From positions 124,001-188,000 of the forward strand of contig NZ_JAJFAV010000008.1 of assembly GCF_020711235.1 (NCBI RefSeq): 64,000 bases of DNA. Reading direction: 5' to 3'. The translations under genes and the position numbers were made by a program. Positions 26,447 through 36,042 of this stretch are shown here, in pieces. The DNA comes from Hymenobacter sp. 15J16-1T3B (GTDB taxonomy: Bacteria; Bacteroidota; Bacteroidia; Cytophagales; Hymenobacteraceae). The notes beneath the pieces were generated by a model. It searched no databases, had not been told where the DNA came from, and worked only from the letters and a program-made list of their open reading frames with translations. The number at the start of each line of letters is the position of its first letter. The stretch's first letter is position 1.

Positions 26447-28219
26447 TTAGTTGTAGCCGGGGTTCTGGGTGATTTTGCCGCCGGTCCGGTCGATTTCCTG
26501 CTGCGGAATGGGCCGCAGCACGTGGAAGGGCTGGATGTTAGCGGCCGCGTTCGAGCCGTACTGGTCGGTGCCGCCGGGGATGGGCGAGGGTTTGGAGCCC
26601 ACGTAGGCCGGCACGTAGCGCTTCACGCGCTCCACCAGCTTGCCGGTGCGCACCAGGTCGTACCAGCGCGTAAACTCGCCGCACAGCTCGCGGGTGCGCT
26701 CTTCCAGGATGAAGTCGATGTTGAGCTGCGAGGCGGTGATTTCCATCTGGCTGGTGCGGCCGGGGGCCGCGGCCCGGCGGCGGATGGTGTTGATCTGATC
26801 CACGGCCCGGGAGGTGTTGCCCAGGTACATATTGGCCTCGGCCGCAATCAGGTAGGTCTCCGACAAGCGGTAGAAAATCAGCGGACGGTCGGAGCTGTTG
26901 TTGACGGCCGCGCGGGTGGCGTCGTCGTACTTGTTGATGTAGGGCGAGAAGTTGGTGGTGTAGGTGCTAGGCGTGCCCACCACGTAGCGGCCGTTGGGGC
27001 GGTTGTTGATGCGGGTTTGTTCGGCGGCCGTCAGCTCGCGGCCGGCGTACCAGGCGGCCGTGTCCCCCACCACGGCGCGGGGGTTAAAGGCCGTGCCCCC
27101 GTTGCCGCCCGGCGAATTCACCAGCCACAGCGTCGAGAACCACTTGGCGTAGCGGGTGTCGGTGGTGCGCCACTGGCGCGGCGAGGTTTCCGAAGCCAGC
27201 TTGTACGAGTCGAGCAGGTAGGGCGTGGAGCCCAGGCGCCCGAACGGACGGCCATAGGCCACGCTGCGGGCCATGTTCGGCAGCAGGTCGTAGCGGACGC
27301 GGAACAGGAAGTTGGTCTGGTTCTGGCCGGCGCCGCCCGCCCCGTTGTCGGAAATGCCCGTGAAGACGGGGTCGTTGTTGAACTGCACGTTCATCAGCAC
27401 CTCCTTGCCGTTCTCGTTGCCTTCGGCAAATACCTGGGCCGGGTCGGCTTCCAGGCCTTTGTTGTACTTGGTGGTGGCGTCGCGAATCAGCTCCTCGGCG
27501 TACTGGGCGGCCTTGGCGTAGTCGTCGGCGGCGCGGGCCGAGGAAGTGGCCCGGGTCAGGTGCACCTTGGCCAGCAGGTGCAGGGCCGTGGCGCGCGTGA
27601 CGCGGCCCTGCTGGGGGTTGGTGTTGGCAATGCCCGTGGCCGGGTCGAGGGCTTCGTTCAGGTCCTTGACGATGGCGGCGTACACGTCGGCCACCGGGGC
27701 ACGCGCAATGTCCTTGGTGGGCGAGTCCACGAACTTGAGCATCAGCGGCACGTCGCCGAAGGACTGCACCAGGTAGAAGTAGTTCCAGGCGCGCAGGATC
27801 TTGGCTTCGGCCACAATCTGGTTCAGGGTGGCCGGCGCCAGCCCCTGCACCGTGCCGGCGTACTGCAGCACGCCGTTGGCCGTGTTGATGTTGCCGTAGA
27901 AAGCGGTCCAGAGGTTGGTAGCCGTGCCGTTGGTGGAGCTCATCTGGCCCGCGTTGTAGTCCTCGAAGCCGTCGGAGGCACCGAAGCCGCGCATGAACTC
28001 ATCGGTGCCCTGCGACATGAAGTTCGAGCCGCCCTGGTCGGAGGTAACGTTGCGCAGGCCCGAGTACACGCCCACCAGGCCGGCCTGAATGCCGTCGGGG
28101 GTGCCGAAGAAGCCGGGCACCAGCACCGAGCGCGGGTCTTCTACCAGGGTGTCTTTATCGCAGCCGGCGGTGGCCAGCAGCAGTGCCAAGGCCGAGCCGG
28201 TAAACAGAATCTTTTTCAT
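26447..28219 (-). CDS. SusD/RagB-family outer membrane lipoprotein
   Basis: Surface glycan-binding lipoprotein that caps the SusC transporter. The 590-residue protein begins with a lipoprotein signal (hydrophobic stretch, lipobox ATAGC with Cys20), followed by the SusD N-terminal region (NTANGVLQY near 115) and TPR-like helices; the C-terminal part has the typical SusD strings FYRLSETYLIAAEA and LDFILEERTRELCGE-like (NIDFILEERTRELCGE). It lies 42 bases downstream of susC in the same orientation, the standard pair. Expected ligands are xylan oligosaccharides, judged by the surrounding enzymes. Confidence 0.96.
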   Translation of the reverse strand: MKKILFTGSALALLLATAGCDKDTLVEDPRSVLVPGFFGTPDGIQAGLVGVYSGLRNVTSDQGGSNFMSQGTDEFMRGFGASDGFEDYNAGQMSSTNGTATNLWTAFYGNINTANGVLQYAGTVQGLAPATLNQIVAEAKILRAWNYFYLVQSFGDVPLMLKFVDSPTKDIARAPVADVYAAIVKDLNEALDPATGIANTNPQQGRVTRATALHLLAKVHLTRATSSARAADDYAKAAQYAEELIRDATTKYNKGLEADPAQVFAEGNENGKEVLMNVQFNNDPVFTGISDNGAGGAGQNQTNFLFRVRYDLLPNMARSVAYGRPFGRLGSTPYLLDSYKLASETSPRQWRTTDTRYAKWFSTLWLVNSPGGNGGTAFNPRAVVGDTAAWYAGRELTAAEQTRINNRPNGRYVVGTPSTYTTNFSPYINKYDDATRAAVNNSSDRPLIFYRLSETYLIAAEANMYLGNTSRAVDQINTIRRRAAAPGRTSQMEITASQLNIDFILEERTRELCGEFTRWYDLVRTGKLVERVKRYVPAYVGSKPSPIPGGTDQYGSNAAANIQPFHVLRPIPQQEIDRTGGKITQNPGYN

Positions 28220-28261
28220 CGGAAAGGAGGCGCCGCAGCGCCGGAAGAGTTGAGGGAAGAA

Positions 28262-31200
28262 TTAGAAGCCCACGTTCAGGCCCACGATGAAGGCGCGCGT
28301 GGTGGGATAGTTCACGCCCCGGCCGGCCAGGCCGTTGTTCACGGCGCTGTTCAGGTCGCCCTCGGCGAAGGCCACCCCACCGTTGACGGAGGTGCTGCCG
28401 CTAAAGCGCGTGGAGTAGGACAGCGCATCCGGGTCGATGGCTTTGTTCTTTTTGAAGTATTCCTCCGGCGACCAGATCAGCGGGTTCTGCACCTGCACGT
28501 AAATGCGGGCCGAGCTCATTTTGGCCTTGCCCACCACGCTCTGCGGCAGGGTGTAGCCCAGGTCGATGCTGCGCACTTTAATGAACGTGCCGCTCAGGTA
28601 GGCCAGCGACTGGGCGTTGGGCACAAAGTCGCCGAAGTAGCTCTGGTTGGGCTGCGGGTAGCGGTTATCGGGGGTAGAAGGCGTCCAGTACGGCAGATTC
28701 ACCTGGTTGCGGCGGCCGCTGAAGGTGGTGAAGTACGAGGGCGAGTACAGCACCGGGTCGACGATGGTGGCGCCCACCCGGGTCAGGGCCACCGCGTTCA
28801 GGTCGAAGCCCTTGAAGCGGAAGCGCTGGGTGGTGCCGGCCTCAAACTTGGGCTGGCGCGAGCCGATGATTTGCCGGTCGCCCGCGTCCACCACGCCGTT
28901 GCCGTTCAGGTCCTGAATCTTCACCTGCCCGACCTTGGTGCCGGCCTTGGTAGCGGCGGCGGCTTCGTTGGTTTGGTAGATGCCGTCGTACTTGTAGTCG
29001 TAGAACACGTAGAGCGGCTGGCCGATGAAGCGCTGGTTGCTGATGTCGCTGCGCTGCTTGCCGTTTTCGTCCTTGCCCAGGCCCAGGTCCAGCACCTTCT
29101 CGCGGTTCATGGTGAAGTTCCAGTCCGACGACCACTCGAAGCCGCTGTCCGTGCGCACGTTCACCGTGGTCAGGCTTACTTCCACGCCCCGGTTCTGGGT
29201 TTTGCCGATGTTCTTCGTAAACGAGCCGTAGCCGCTGGTGGTGGGCAGCGCGTCGGGCAGCAGCAGGTCGTTGGTGCGCTGCTGGTACACCTCAATCGAG
29301 CCCGACACGCGGTTGTCGAAGAAGCCGAAGTCCAGGCCGAAGTTGGTGGTGCCGGTGTATTCCCAGCCCAGGTTGGGGTTCGGAATGCTGGCCGGGCGCA
29401 CGCCCGCCACCCCGGTGGTGCCGAAGTTGTAGTAGCCGTTGCCCAGGCCGGTCCCGAGCGAGCCTTTCGTCTGGTAGGGGTTCACGGCGGTGCTGCCGGT
29501 GCGGCCGTAGCTGGCGCGCAGCTTCAGGCTGCTGATCCAGCCCTGGCTTTGCATAAACGACTCGTTGGCCAGGTTCCAGGCCACGGCCACCGAGGGGAAA
29601 GCCCGGTAGATGTTGCTCGACAGGCGCGAGGAGCCGTCGACGCGCACCGTACCCGTCACGGAGTAGCGGTTGTCGAAGGCGTAGTTCAGGCGGCCCATGT
29701 AGGAAATGATGTCCCAGCGGCCCTCGAAGCTGGTGGCCGAGGTGGGCGTGCCGGTGCCCAGGTTGGAGGCCAGCTGGTAGTTGGCCAGCAGGTTCTGGGA
29801 GCCGGTGCCGAAGCCGTCGTTGCGGAAGCCCTGCCAGCTGTAGAGCCCGGTGAAGTTCACGTCGTGCTTTTCGGCAAACGTGCGGTTGTAAATCAGCAGG
29901 TTTTCCGCCAGCAGGTTGAAGGCGGTGCTCGTCGAGCGCGACGCGGCGCTTTGCTGGTTGCCGCGGCCGGTGGTGCCGCTGGCCCCGAAGCCCTCGTTGA
30001 ACTCGGCGCGGGCGTCCAGGCCCAGGTTGAAGCGGTAATCCAGGCCCTTCAGCAGGTTTACCTGGGCGTACAGGCTGTTGAAGGTGCGGATGCGCCGGCG
30101 CTGGTCCAGGCGCCCGTCCTTGATGTAGTTGGTGAGCGGGTTCGAGTAAGCCGTTTCGCCGTCCACCGGGTAGAGCTTGGGCGTGCCGTCGGCGTTGTAG
30201 GGCGTAGCCAGCGGGCTCGACGTCAATATGTTGTACATATTGTTGAGGCCCGGGTCTTTTTGCTGAGTGAAGCTATTGAGGGTATTCAGGCCCACTTTCA
30301 CCCGCTTGCCCACTTGCTGGTCGAGGGTACCGCGCAGGGAGTAGCGCTTGATGCCCTGCACCGGCACAATGGCGGTTTCGTCGTAGTAGCCCAGCGAAGC
30401 CGAGTACTGCGTCTGCTCGGTGCCGCCGCTCAGGCCCAGGGCGTGGTTTTGAATGCGCCCGTTCTGGTACAGCAGGTCCTGGTAGTCGAAGTCGCGGCCG
30501 GCGGCGAGGTTGGCTTTTTCGTCGTCGGTGAGGAAGCCGGCGGCCGTGTTCGGGTCCAGGCCGGCGGCCCGGAAGGCCTCCGAGCGGAAGTTGAAGTACT
30601 CCTGCCCGTTCTGCAGGTCGTAGCGGCCGTAGGCTTTCTTCACGCCGTAGTAGGCGCTGTAAGTGGCGCGCGGGGCGCCGGCCTTGCCGCGCTTGGTCGT
30701 GATGAGGATAACGCCGTTGGCGCCGCGGGCCCCGTAAATGGCCGTCGACGAGGCGTCTTTCAGCACTTCCAGCGAGCTGATGTCGTCGGGGTTTAGGTCG
30801 TTCAGGCTGCCGTCGAAGGGCACGCCGTCCACCACCAGCAGCGGGTCGTTGGAGCCGGCGAAGGAGCGGTTGCCCCGGATGCGGATAACCGGGGCCTGGC
30901 CGGGGGTGGTGTTGGCGCTGCTGATGTTGACGCCCGCCGCGCGGCCCTGCAGGGCCTGGCCGATGTTGGCCACCGGCACGTCGCGCAGCTGCTGCTCGTC
31001 GACCGAGGAAATGGCCCCCGTCACCTGGCTTTTCTTCTGCACCCCGTAGCCGACCACTACCACTTCGTTGATGTTCTGCACGTCTTCCAGCAGCTTCACG
31101 TCCACCGAGCTGCGGCTGCCCACGGCCACGCGCTGGGTGGCGTAGCCCACGAAGGAGTAGGTGAGCGTGGCGCCCGCGGGCACGCCCTGCAGGTTGTACA

Positions 31201-31420
31201 CGCCCTCCGCGTTGGTGGTGGTGCCCTGGGTGGTGCCGGCCACGACCACGCTCACGCCCGGCAGGCCGTTGCCGTCGGCGCCCGTCACGCGCCCCGATAC
31301 CGATTGGGTCGTTTGCGCCACGGCGCTCAGCGGCGCCCCGGCAAAGGCCAGCGGCAGGGCCGCGGCCGTCAGCAGCGGCCAGCTGAGCTGCAGGGCCGTT
31401 CTGCGTAAAGGTGTAGTCAT
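28262..31420 (-). CDS. SusC/RagA-family TonB-linked outer membrane receptor (xylan locus)
   Basis: Complete outer-membrane importer of 1,052 residues. A signal peptide (1-36) is followed by a CarboxypepD_reg-like domain (QSVSGRVTGADG, about 40-115), the TonB-box region (NEVVVVGYGVQ), the plug (LQGRAAGVNIS, DASSTAIYGARGANGV, LITTKRG) and a beta-barrel that ends in the usual aromatic position (VGLNVGF). It is partner to the SusD gene 42 bases downstream. It starts 55 bases after the SDR stop codon, so it probably shares the uxuA transcript. Function as xylo-oligosaccharide importer is inferred from context. Confidence 0.96.
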   Translation of the reverse strand: MTTPLRRTALQLSWPLLTAAALPLAFAGAPLSAVAQTTQSVSGRVTGADGNGLPGVSVVVAGTTQGTTTNAEGVYNLQGVPAGATLTYSFVGYATQRVAVGSRSSVDVKLLEDVQNINEVVVVGYGVQKKSQVTGAISSVDEQQLRDVPVANIGQALQGRAAGVNISSANTTPGQAPVIRIRGNRSFAGSNDPLLVVDGVPFDGSLNDLNPDDISSLEVLKDASSTAIYGARGANGVILITTKRGKAGAPRATYSAYYGVKKAYGRYDLQNGQEYFNFRSEAFRAAGLDPNTAAGFLTDDEKANLAAGRDFDYQDLLYQNGRIQNHALGLSGGTEQTQYSASLGYYDETAIVPVQGIKRYSLRGTLDQQVGKRVKVGLNTLNSFTQQKDPGLNNMYNILTSSPLATPYNADGTPKLYPVDGETAYSNPLTNYIKDGRLDQRRRIRTFNSLYAQVNLLKGLDYRFNLGLDARAEFNEGFGASGTTGRGNQQSAASRSTSTAFNLLAENLLIYNRTFAEKHDVNFTGLYSWQGFRNDGFGTGSQNLLANYQLASNLGTGTPTSATSFEGRWDIISYMGRLNYAFDNRYSVTGTVRVDGSSRLSSNIYRAFPSVAVAWNLANESFMQSQGWISSLKLRASYGRTGSTAVNPYQTKGSLGTGLGNGYYNFGTTGVAGVRPASIPNPNLGWEYTGTTNFGLDFGFFDNRVSGSIEVYQQRTNDLLLPDALPTTSGYGSFTKNIGKTQNRGVEVSLTTVNVRTDSGFEWSSDWNFTMNREKVLDLGLGKDENGKQRSDISNQRFIGQPLYVFYDYKYDGIYQTNEAAAATKAGTKVGQVKIQDLNGNGVVDAGDRQIIGSRQPKFEAGTTQRFRFKGFDLNAVALTRVGATIVDPVLYSPSYFTTFSGRRNQVNLPYWTPSTPDNRYPQPNQSYFGDFVPNAQSLAYLSGTFIKVRSIDLGYTLPQSVVGKAKMSSARIYVQVQNPLIWSPEEYFKKNKAIDPDALSYSTRFSGSTSVNGGVAFAEGDLNSAVNNGLAGRGVNYPTTRAFIVGLNVGF

Positions 31421-31475
31421 GGAAGTGAGAGTGGGAATTGTGGAAAGGTAGGAGTCAAGAGGGGGCCCGGCCGCG

Positions 31476-32312
31476 CTAGAAGCCGATGGAGTTGCCGCCG
31501 TCGACGGGCAGCGAGGCGCCGGTGATGTAGCGGGCCGCGTCGCTGGCCAGGAACACGGCCGCCCGGCCGATGTCCTCGGGCTGGCCGAAGGAGCCCATGG
31601 GCGTGCGGCGCAGGGCCCGGCTTTTGCGGTCGGGGTCGGAGTTCATGGCCGTGCGGCTCATCTCCGTTTCGATAAAGCCCGGCGCAATGGCGTTGACGCG
31701 CACGCCGTGGGCCGAAAACTCGGAGGCCAGCACCTTCACCATGCCCTCCACCGCCGACTTGGAGGCCGCGTAGGCCACCACGCGGTCGATGCCGTAGTAG
31801 GCAGCCATCGACGAAATCATCAGGATGACGCCGCGGCGCCGGGCCACCATGCGCTGGGCCGCGGCGCGGGTGAGGGCAAAGACGGAGTTGAGGTTGGTGT
31901 TGATGATGCGGGCGAATTCCTCGTCGGTGACCTGCAGGGCCGGCTTTTTCATGTTGATGCCGGCGTTGTTGACCAGCACGTCGAGCGGGCCGAAGGTGGT
32001 TTCGATGTGCTCGATCAGCCCGTCGATGGAGGCCAGGTCGCACACGTCGTTGACGAGGTACTGGGCCCGCTCGCCCAGGGCTTGCTTGGCTTCTTTGAGC
32101 ACTTCCTCGCGGCGGCCGGTGATGATGACCGTCGCGCCGGCCTGCGTCATGCAGCGCGCTATTTCCAGCCCGATACCGCTGCCGCCCCCGGTCACCAGGG
32201 CCAGGCGCCCGGCCAGCGAAAACGCCTGCTCGTGGGCCACCTGCCCGGTGGTCTTCGGTCCCGGTTCGTCGCGGCGGCCGTTTTGGCTGAGAAGTTCGAC
32301 GATATTTTCCAT
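31476..32312 (-). CDS. SDR-family oxidoreductase, probable D-mannonate oxidoreductase (UxuB-type)
   Basis: NAD(P)-dependent cytosolic reductase of 278 residues from ATG 32312. Classical SDR features are present: the glycine motif TGGGSGIG (41-48), NNAG, the catalytic Ser and YAASK Tyr/Lys pair, and PGFIETEM. Location between GH67 and uxuA points to reduction of D-fructuronate to D-mannonate, as done by the SDR-type UxuB of Bacillus, with UxuA dehydrating the product. Related SDRs act on gluconate or deoxygluconate, so the exact substrate is inference. The open frame extends upstream to 33068 inside GH67 on another frame, but that part has no SDR similarity. Confidence 0.82.
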   Translation of the reverse strand: MENIVELLSQNGRRDEPGPKTTGQVAHEQAFSLAGRLALVTGGGSGIGLEIARCMTQAGATVIITGRREEVLKEAKQALGERAQYLVNDVCDLASIDGLIEHIETTFGPLDVLVNNAGINMKKPALQVTDEEFARIINTNLNSVFALTRAAAQRMVARRRGVILMISSMAAYYGIDRVVAYAASKSAVEGMVKVLASEFSAHGVRVNAIAPGFIETEMSRTAMNSDPDRKSRALRRTPMGSFGQPEDIGRAAVFLASDAARYITGASLPVDGGNSIGF

Positions 32313-32353
32313 GCGTAAGCGGTAAAAGGAGGGTTGAGTCGGAGGAGGAAGGG

Positions 32354-34477
32354 TTAGCGCAGTTGGTAGAGGTCGACCAGCCGCTTCACGTCGGCGAGGG
32401 TGCGCTGGGGCGGGGCGAAAGGCGCCGGAATGGGCCGGCGGGCGTAGGTCTGGAAGTAGAGCACGCAGGCGTCGCGCCACCAGAGGGCTTCCTTGTGCTG
32501 GGTGAGCAGGCGGGCGGCCACGTCGGCGTGCAGGGCCGGGTCCACCCGGGGCTGCACCGCGGCCCACTGCCGCTGCAGCCACAGCACCGAGTCGGCGCCG
32601 GTGTAGTAGCGGGTGCACAGCTCGTCCCAGAGGGTGCGGCCGGTGCTGAGTTGCCGGCGCCAAGGCACGTGGTGAAACCAGAGCAGGTAGTCCGGCGCAA
32701 TCGTTTGCGCGTTGCCCCACAATTGTTGCACCTCGGGCTTGTACAAGGCCAGCGCGTTCGAGCCCGTGGCCGTGCGGTCGAAACCCAGCCCCACAGAGTC
32801 GGCGCGGTGGTAGTAGATGGCCGTCCAGTCGGGGCGGGCGCTGCGCTCCAGCCAGGGCTGCGGGCCGTAGTGGATGCTCTCGCCCATGATGTGGTGCAAA
32901 CCCAGCGGCGTGGTGTAGCGCACGTAGATGCTGCGCGTCTGCTGCATCATGGCGGCCACGGTCTGCACCGCCTGCGGGTCGGTCGTGAGCGTCTGCCGGG
33001 TCCACTCCTCGGCAATGGCTTTCGAGCCGAGCGTGTGGTCCCAGGCCAGGCGGCCGAAGGCGTACCAATTGGCCTGCCCAATGGGGTGGCCGGTCCAGTT
33101 GCGGTCGGCGCCGATGTTGGCCACGCCCGCCATGCCGCTCACCGCGTGCTTATCCACCGAGCCGTCGACCACGCGGGCCACCGTCGAGCCCTTGCCGCGG
33201 GCGTAGGTGTCCGAATCCAGGCACTCCTTGATGAGCGGGGCCAGGTACACGGCGTGGGTGGCAAAGCCCAGGTATTCCTGCGTGAGCTGCACTTCCAGCA
33301 CCAACGGGGTGCGCGGCATGGCCCCGAACAGCGGATGGAACGGCTCCCGGGCCTGGAAGTCAATCGGCCCGTTCTTCACCTGCACCAGCACCTTCGGAGC
33401 AAACTTGCCGTCGAGGGGCAAAAATTCTTCGGAGGCGGCCTTGAACCGGTCCCCTTTCGGGTCGGCTTTGTAGACGAAGGCCCGCCACATCACCAGCCCG
33501 TCGTGGCCTTCCAGCGCGGCGGCCAGCATGTTGGCGCCGTCGGCGTGGTTGCGGCCGTAGTCCTGCGGGCCGGGCTCCCCTTCCGAGTTGGCCTTCACCA
33601 AGAAGCCACCGAAGTCGGGGATAAGCTGGTAAATCTCGTCGGTCTTGGCTTTCCACCACTGCCGCACCTGCGGGTCGAGCGGGTCGGCCGTGGGCAGGCC
33701 GCCGATGACCTTGGGCGCGGCCCAGAACACCGACAAATACACCCGGATGCCGTAGGGCCGCAGCACGCCGGCCACGGCAGCCACCTTGTGCAGGTACTCG
33801 GTAGTGAGCAGGCGCGGCGAGGCGTTGACGTTGTTGAGCACCGCCCCGTTGATGCCCACGGAGGCGTTGGCGCGGGCGTAGTCGCGGTAGCGCGGGTCCA
33901 CCGTTTCCGGCAGCTCGTACCACTTCCAGATCGAAGAGCCCGCGTAGCCGCGCTCCACCGTGCCGTTGGGGTTGTCCCAGTGGTTGAGCAGGCGGTGCTG
34001 AATCTTCGGCACGCTGCTGAGTTTCAGGCCGTCGATGGGCTGGCGCGTCTGCACCTGCCGCAGCAGGGCAAAGGCGCCGTAGAGCACGGCCACGTCGCGG
34101 CGGCCGCTGATAATCAGGTTATTTTTCTCGGGGAAGATGCGGTAGCCTTCCTCCCCCAGCCCGGCGTTGTCGGCTGCGGTAGCCTCGACTCGCAGAACGA
34201 TGCCGCCCTTCCTGCCTTTGGCGTCGCCGATGAGCGGCACGGACTGGCCCAGCAGGCCGCTGAGGCCGGTTTGCAGCTCCTCGGCGGCCGCTTCCAGCGT
34301 GGCCGACGCCCCCGGGGCGCTGACAAACTGCGCCGCTTGCTGGTACTGCTTGCGCTGCCCCGCGTCCTGAATCAGGTCGTACTTCAGCCACAGCCGGTAG
34401 CCGTCGTCGGCCACGCCGCGGGTGGCGGCGCTGACGAGTAGGCACAGCAAGAGCAGGCAGGTACGCAGGAACATCAT
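32354..34477 (-). CDS. GH67 alpha-glucuronidase
   Basis: Cleaves 4-O-methylglucuronic acid from the non-reducing end of xylo-oligosaccharides. ATG 34477 gives 707 residues with a signal peptide (MMFLRTCLLLLCLLVSA); the in-frame start at 34558 adds only leader sequence. The N-terminal domain is GH67-like (AAEELQTGLSGLLG), followed by the barrel with FLVKANSEGEPGPQDYGR, which carries the conserved Glu of the active site, and the C-terminal helical domain. Length is right for GH67. It sits directly between uxuA (91 bases) and the SDR (41 bases), so glucuronate release and its catabolism are linked in one transcript. Confidence 0.94.
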   Translation of the reverse strand: MMFLRTCLLLLCLLVSAATRGVADDGYRLWLKYDLIQDAGQRKQYQQAAQFVSAPGASATLEAAAEELQTGLSGLLGQSVPLIGDAKGRKGGIVLRVEATAADNAGLGEEGYRIFPEKNNLIISGRRDVAVLYGAFALLRQVQTRQPIDGLKLSSVPKIQHRLLNHWDNPNGTVERGYAGSSIWKWYELPETVDPRYRDYARANASVGINGAVLNNVNASPRLLTTEYLHKVAAVAGVLRPYGIRVYLSVFWAAPKVIGGLPTADPLDPQVRQWWKAKTDEIYQLIPDFGGFLVKANSEGEPGPQDYGRNHADGANMLAAALEGHDGLVMWRAFVYKADPKGDRFKAASEEFLPLDGKFAPKVLVQVKNGPIDFQAREPFHPLFGAMPRTPLVLEVQLTQEYLGFATHAVYLAPLIKECLDSDTYARGKGSTVARVVDGSVDKHAVSGMAGVANIGADRNWTGHPIGQANWYAFGRLAWDHTLGSKAIAEEWTRQTLTTDPQAVQTVAAMMQQTRSIYVRYTTPLGLHHIMGESIHYGPQPWLERSARPDWTAIYYHRADSVGLGFDRTATGSNALALYKPEVQQLWGNAQTIAPDYLLWFHHVPWRRQLSTGRTLWDELCTRYYTGADSVLWLQRQWAAVQPRVDPALHADVAARLLTQHKEALWWRDACVLYFQTYARRPIPAPFAPPQRTLADVKRLVDLYQLR

Positions 34478-34568
34478 CGTGTGGGAATGCGGGGAAGCGG
34501 AGGCAGGGTGCCAGCCTGGGGAGGCCAGCGGGGGATTCGCGCAGCGGCGCGGGCGCAACAGTCGGAGC

Positions 34569-35834
34569 TTAGCTCAGCAGCCGGGCCGCGGCGTGGGCCG
34601 CCGGGCTGACCGACGCCAGTCCGGCGGGCACGGCGTCGATTTCGAGGGAGCGGCGGATGCCCAGCTCCAGGCCGCGCAGCTCCGCGAGGCCGCGCAGGCG
34701 GCCGATGGCGGAGTAGCCGGGGTAGGTTTTCTTCTGCAGGTCGTCGAGCATCTGGTGGCCGTGGTCGGGGCGCATGGGCAACTGGGGCTGCCCGAAGCCC
34801 TTGCGCTGCCGGCGCTGCTCCTGCAGCACCAGCTCGCGCACCACGGCGTACATATCCACGTCGCCGGTGAGGTGGTCGGCCTCGTGGAAGTTGCGCGGGT
34901 TCTGCTCGCGCTTGGTGGCCCGCAAATGCACAAAGTGGATGCGGTGCCCGAGCCGGCGCACGATGCCCGGCAAGTCGTTGTCGGGGCGCACGCCCAAGGA
35001 GCCGGTGCAGTAGGTGATGCCGTTGCTGGGGTGGTCGTAGGCGGCCATGAGGACGGCCAGGTCGGCTTCGGTGCTCACCACCCGGGGCAGGCCCAGCAGT
35101 GGGTACGGCGGGTCGTCGGGGTGAATGCAGAGGTTTACGCCCACTTCAGCAGCCACCGGGCCCACTTGCTGGATGAAATAGTGCAGGTGGGCGCGCAGCG
35201 TGTCCGCGTCGATGGCGGCGTACTCGTCGAGCAGCTGCTGGAACCCGGCCAGCTCGAAGGCTTCTTCCGAGCCGGGCAGGCCCAGCAGCACGGTGTTGGT
35301 CAAGTGCTGGCGCTCCGGCTCGCTCATGCGGGCGTACTGGTCGCGGGCGGCCGTGGCCACGTCGGGTTCGTAATCGGCCGCGGCGCCGGGGCGGTGCAGG
35401 ATGCAGAGGTCGAACACGGCAAAGTCCTGCCACACGAAGCGCAGGGCCCGCGAGCCGTCCGGTATCTCGAAGCTCAGGTTGGTGCGCGACCAGTCGAGCA
35501 CCGGCATGAAGTTGTAGCAGACGGTACGCAGGCCGCAGGCGGCCAGGTTGCGCAACGAGGTTTTGTAATTCTCAATGTACTGTTCCCGCGCCGGCAGGCC
35601 CTTCTTGATGGCCTCGTGCACCGGCAGGCTTTCCACCACCAGCCAGTGCAGCGGTGAGTACTCACTATTGTCGGCTTCGATGAGCTGCTGCCGGGCCCGA
35701 ATAGCCTCGACCGGCCACACCTCCCCCACCGGAATCTGGTGCAGGGCTGTGACGACGCCGGCGCAGCCCGCCTGGCGGATGTGGGACAAGGGGACCGGGT
35801 CGGACGGACCGAACCAGCGCATGGTGGGAAGCAT
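34569..35834 (-). CDS. uxuA: D-mannonate dehydratase
   Basis: Converts D-mannonate to 2-keto-3-deoxy-D-gluconate in glucuronate catabolism, in the cytosol. From ATG 35834 the protein has 421 residues and starts MLPTMRWFGPSDPV, matching the family's opening (RW-GP-DPV); an ATG at 35858 adds eight residues and one at 35822 removes four. Diagnostic stretches include GVVTALHQIPVGEVW, YNFMPVLDWSRT, CIHPDDPP and YCTGSLGVRPDND, whose His/Cys residues bind the metal. It is the first gene of the xylan transcript and stands divergent to the LacI regulator, with a dyad between them. A glucuronate isomerase (uxaC) and KDG kinase/aldolase are not in the window. Confidence 0.96.
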   Translation of the reverse strand: MLPTMRWFGPSDPVPLSHIRQAGCAGVVTALHQIPVGEVWPVEAIRARQQLIEADNSEYSPLHWLVVESLPVHEAIKKGLPAREQYIENYKTSLRNLAACGLRTVCYNFMPVLDWSRTNLSFEIPDGSRALRFVWQDFAVFDLCILHRPGAAADYEPDVATAARDQYARMSEPERQHLTNTVLLGLPGSEEAFELAGFQQLLDEYAAIDADTLRAHLHYFIQQVGPVAAEVGVNLCIHPDDPPYPLLGLPRVVSTEADLAVLMAAYDHPSNGITYCTGSLGVRPDNDLPGIVRRLGHRIHFVHLRATKREQNPRNFHEADHLTGDVDMYAVVRELVLQEQRRQRKGFGQPQLPMRPDHGHQMLDDLQKKTYPGYSAIGRLRGLAELRGLELGIRRSLEIDAVPAGLASVSPAAHAAARLLS

Positions 35835-36012
35835 ACGCGTGCTGGGGAGAAAGTACAATTATCCAGCTACCTACCCATCGTTCCACCGCAACGTGTGTGG
35901 GAATGTTGCCGGGGTGGGTGAGTGCTGACTTCTGGTCGAAGATAGGTGAACGACTTTCGGAAAAGCCAGCCCGTAAACCGCCTCAACTCCCTGATTTCGA
36001 AATAAAAATACC

Positions 36013-36036
36013 GGAAACGTTTTCGAAAACGGTTCC
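36013..36036. promoter_or_regulatory. 24-bp operator between uxuA and the LacI gene
   Basis: The sequence reads GGAAACGTTTTC (36013-36024) followed by GAAAACGGTTCC (36025-36036): two adjacent LacI-type boxes related by dyad symmetry, with 11 of 12 pairs matching. It covers the expected -33 region of the plus-strand promoter (TATATTTG at 36043-36050). On the minus strand it lies just upstream of a weaker -7 match, TATTTTTA (36010-36003). A repressor here could control uxuA and the regulator together. Confidence 0.65.
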
Positions 36037-36042
36037 GATAGG

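Noticed and set aside
25589-30796. A plus-strand open frame of 1,735 codons
   Set aside because: It lies opposite the esterase, SusD and SusC genes, has low-complexity Ala/Gly/Val/Arg/His content and no family similarity; it is an effect of high GC on the antisense strand.
32313-33068. Extension of the SDR gene to 33068
   Set aside because: The extra 250 codons overlap GH67 out of frame and have no SDR similarity; ATG 32312 gives a standard-length enzyme.
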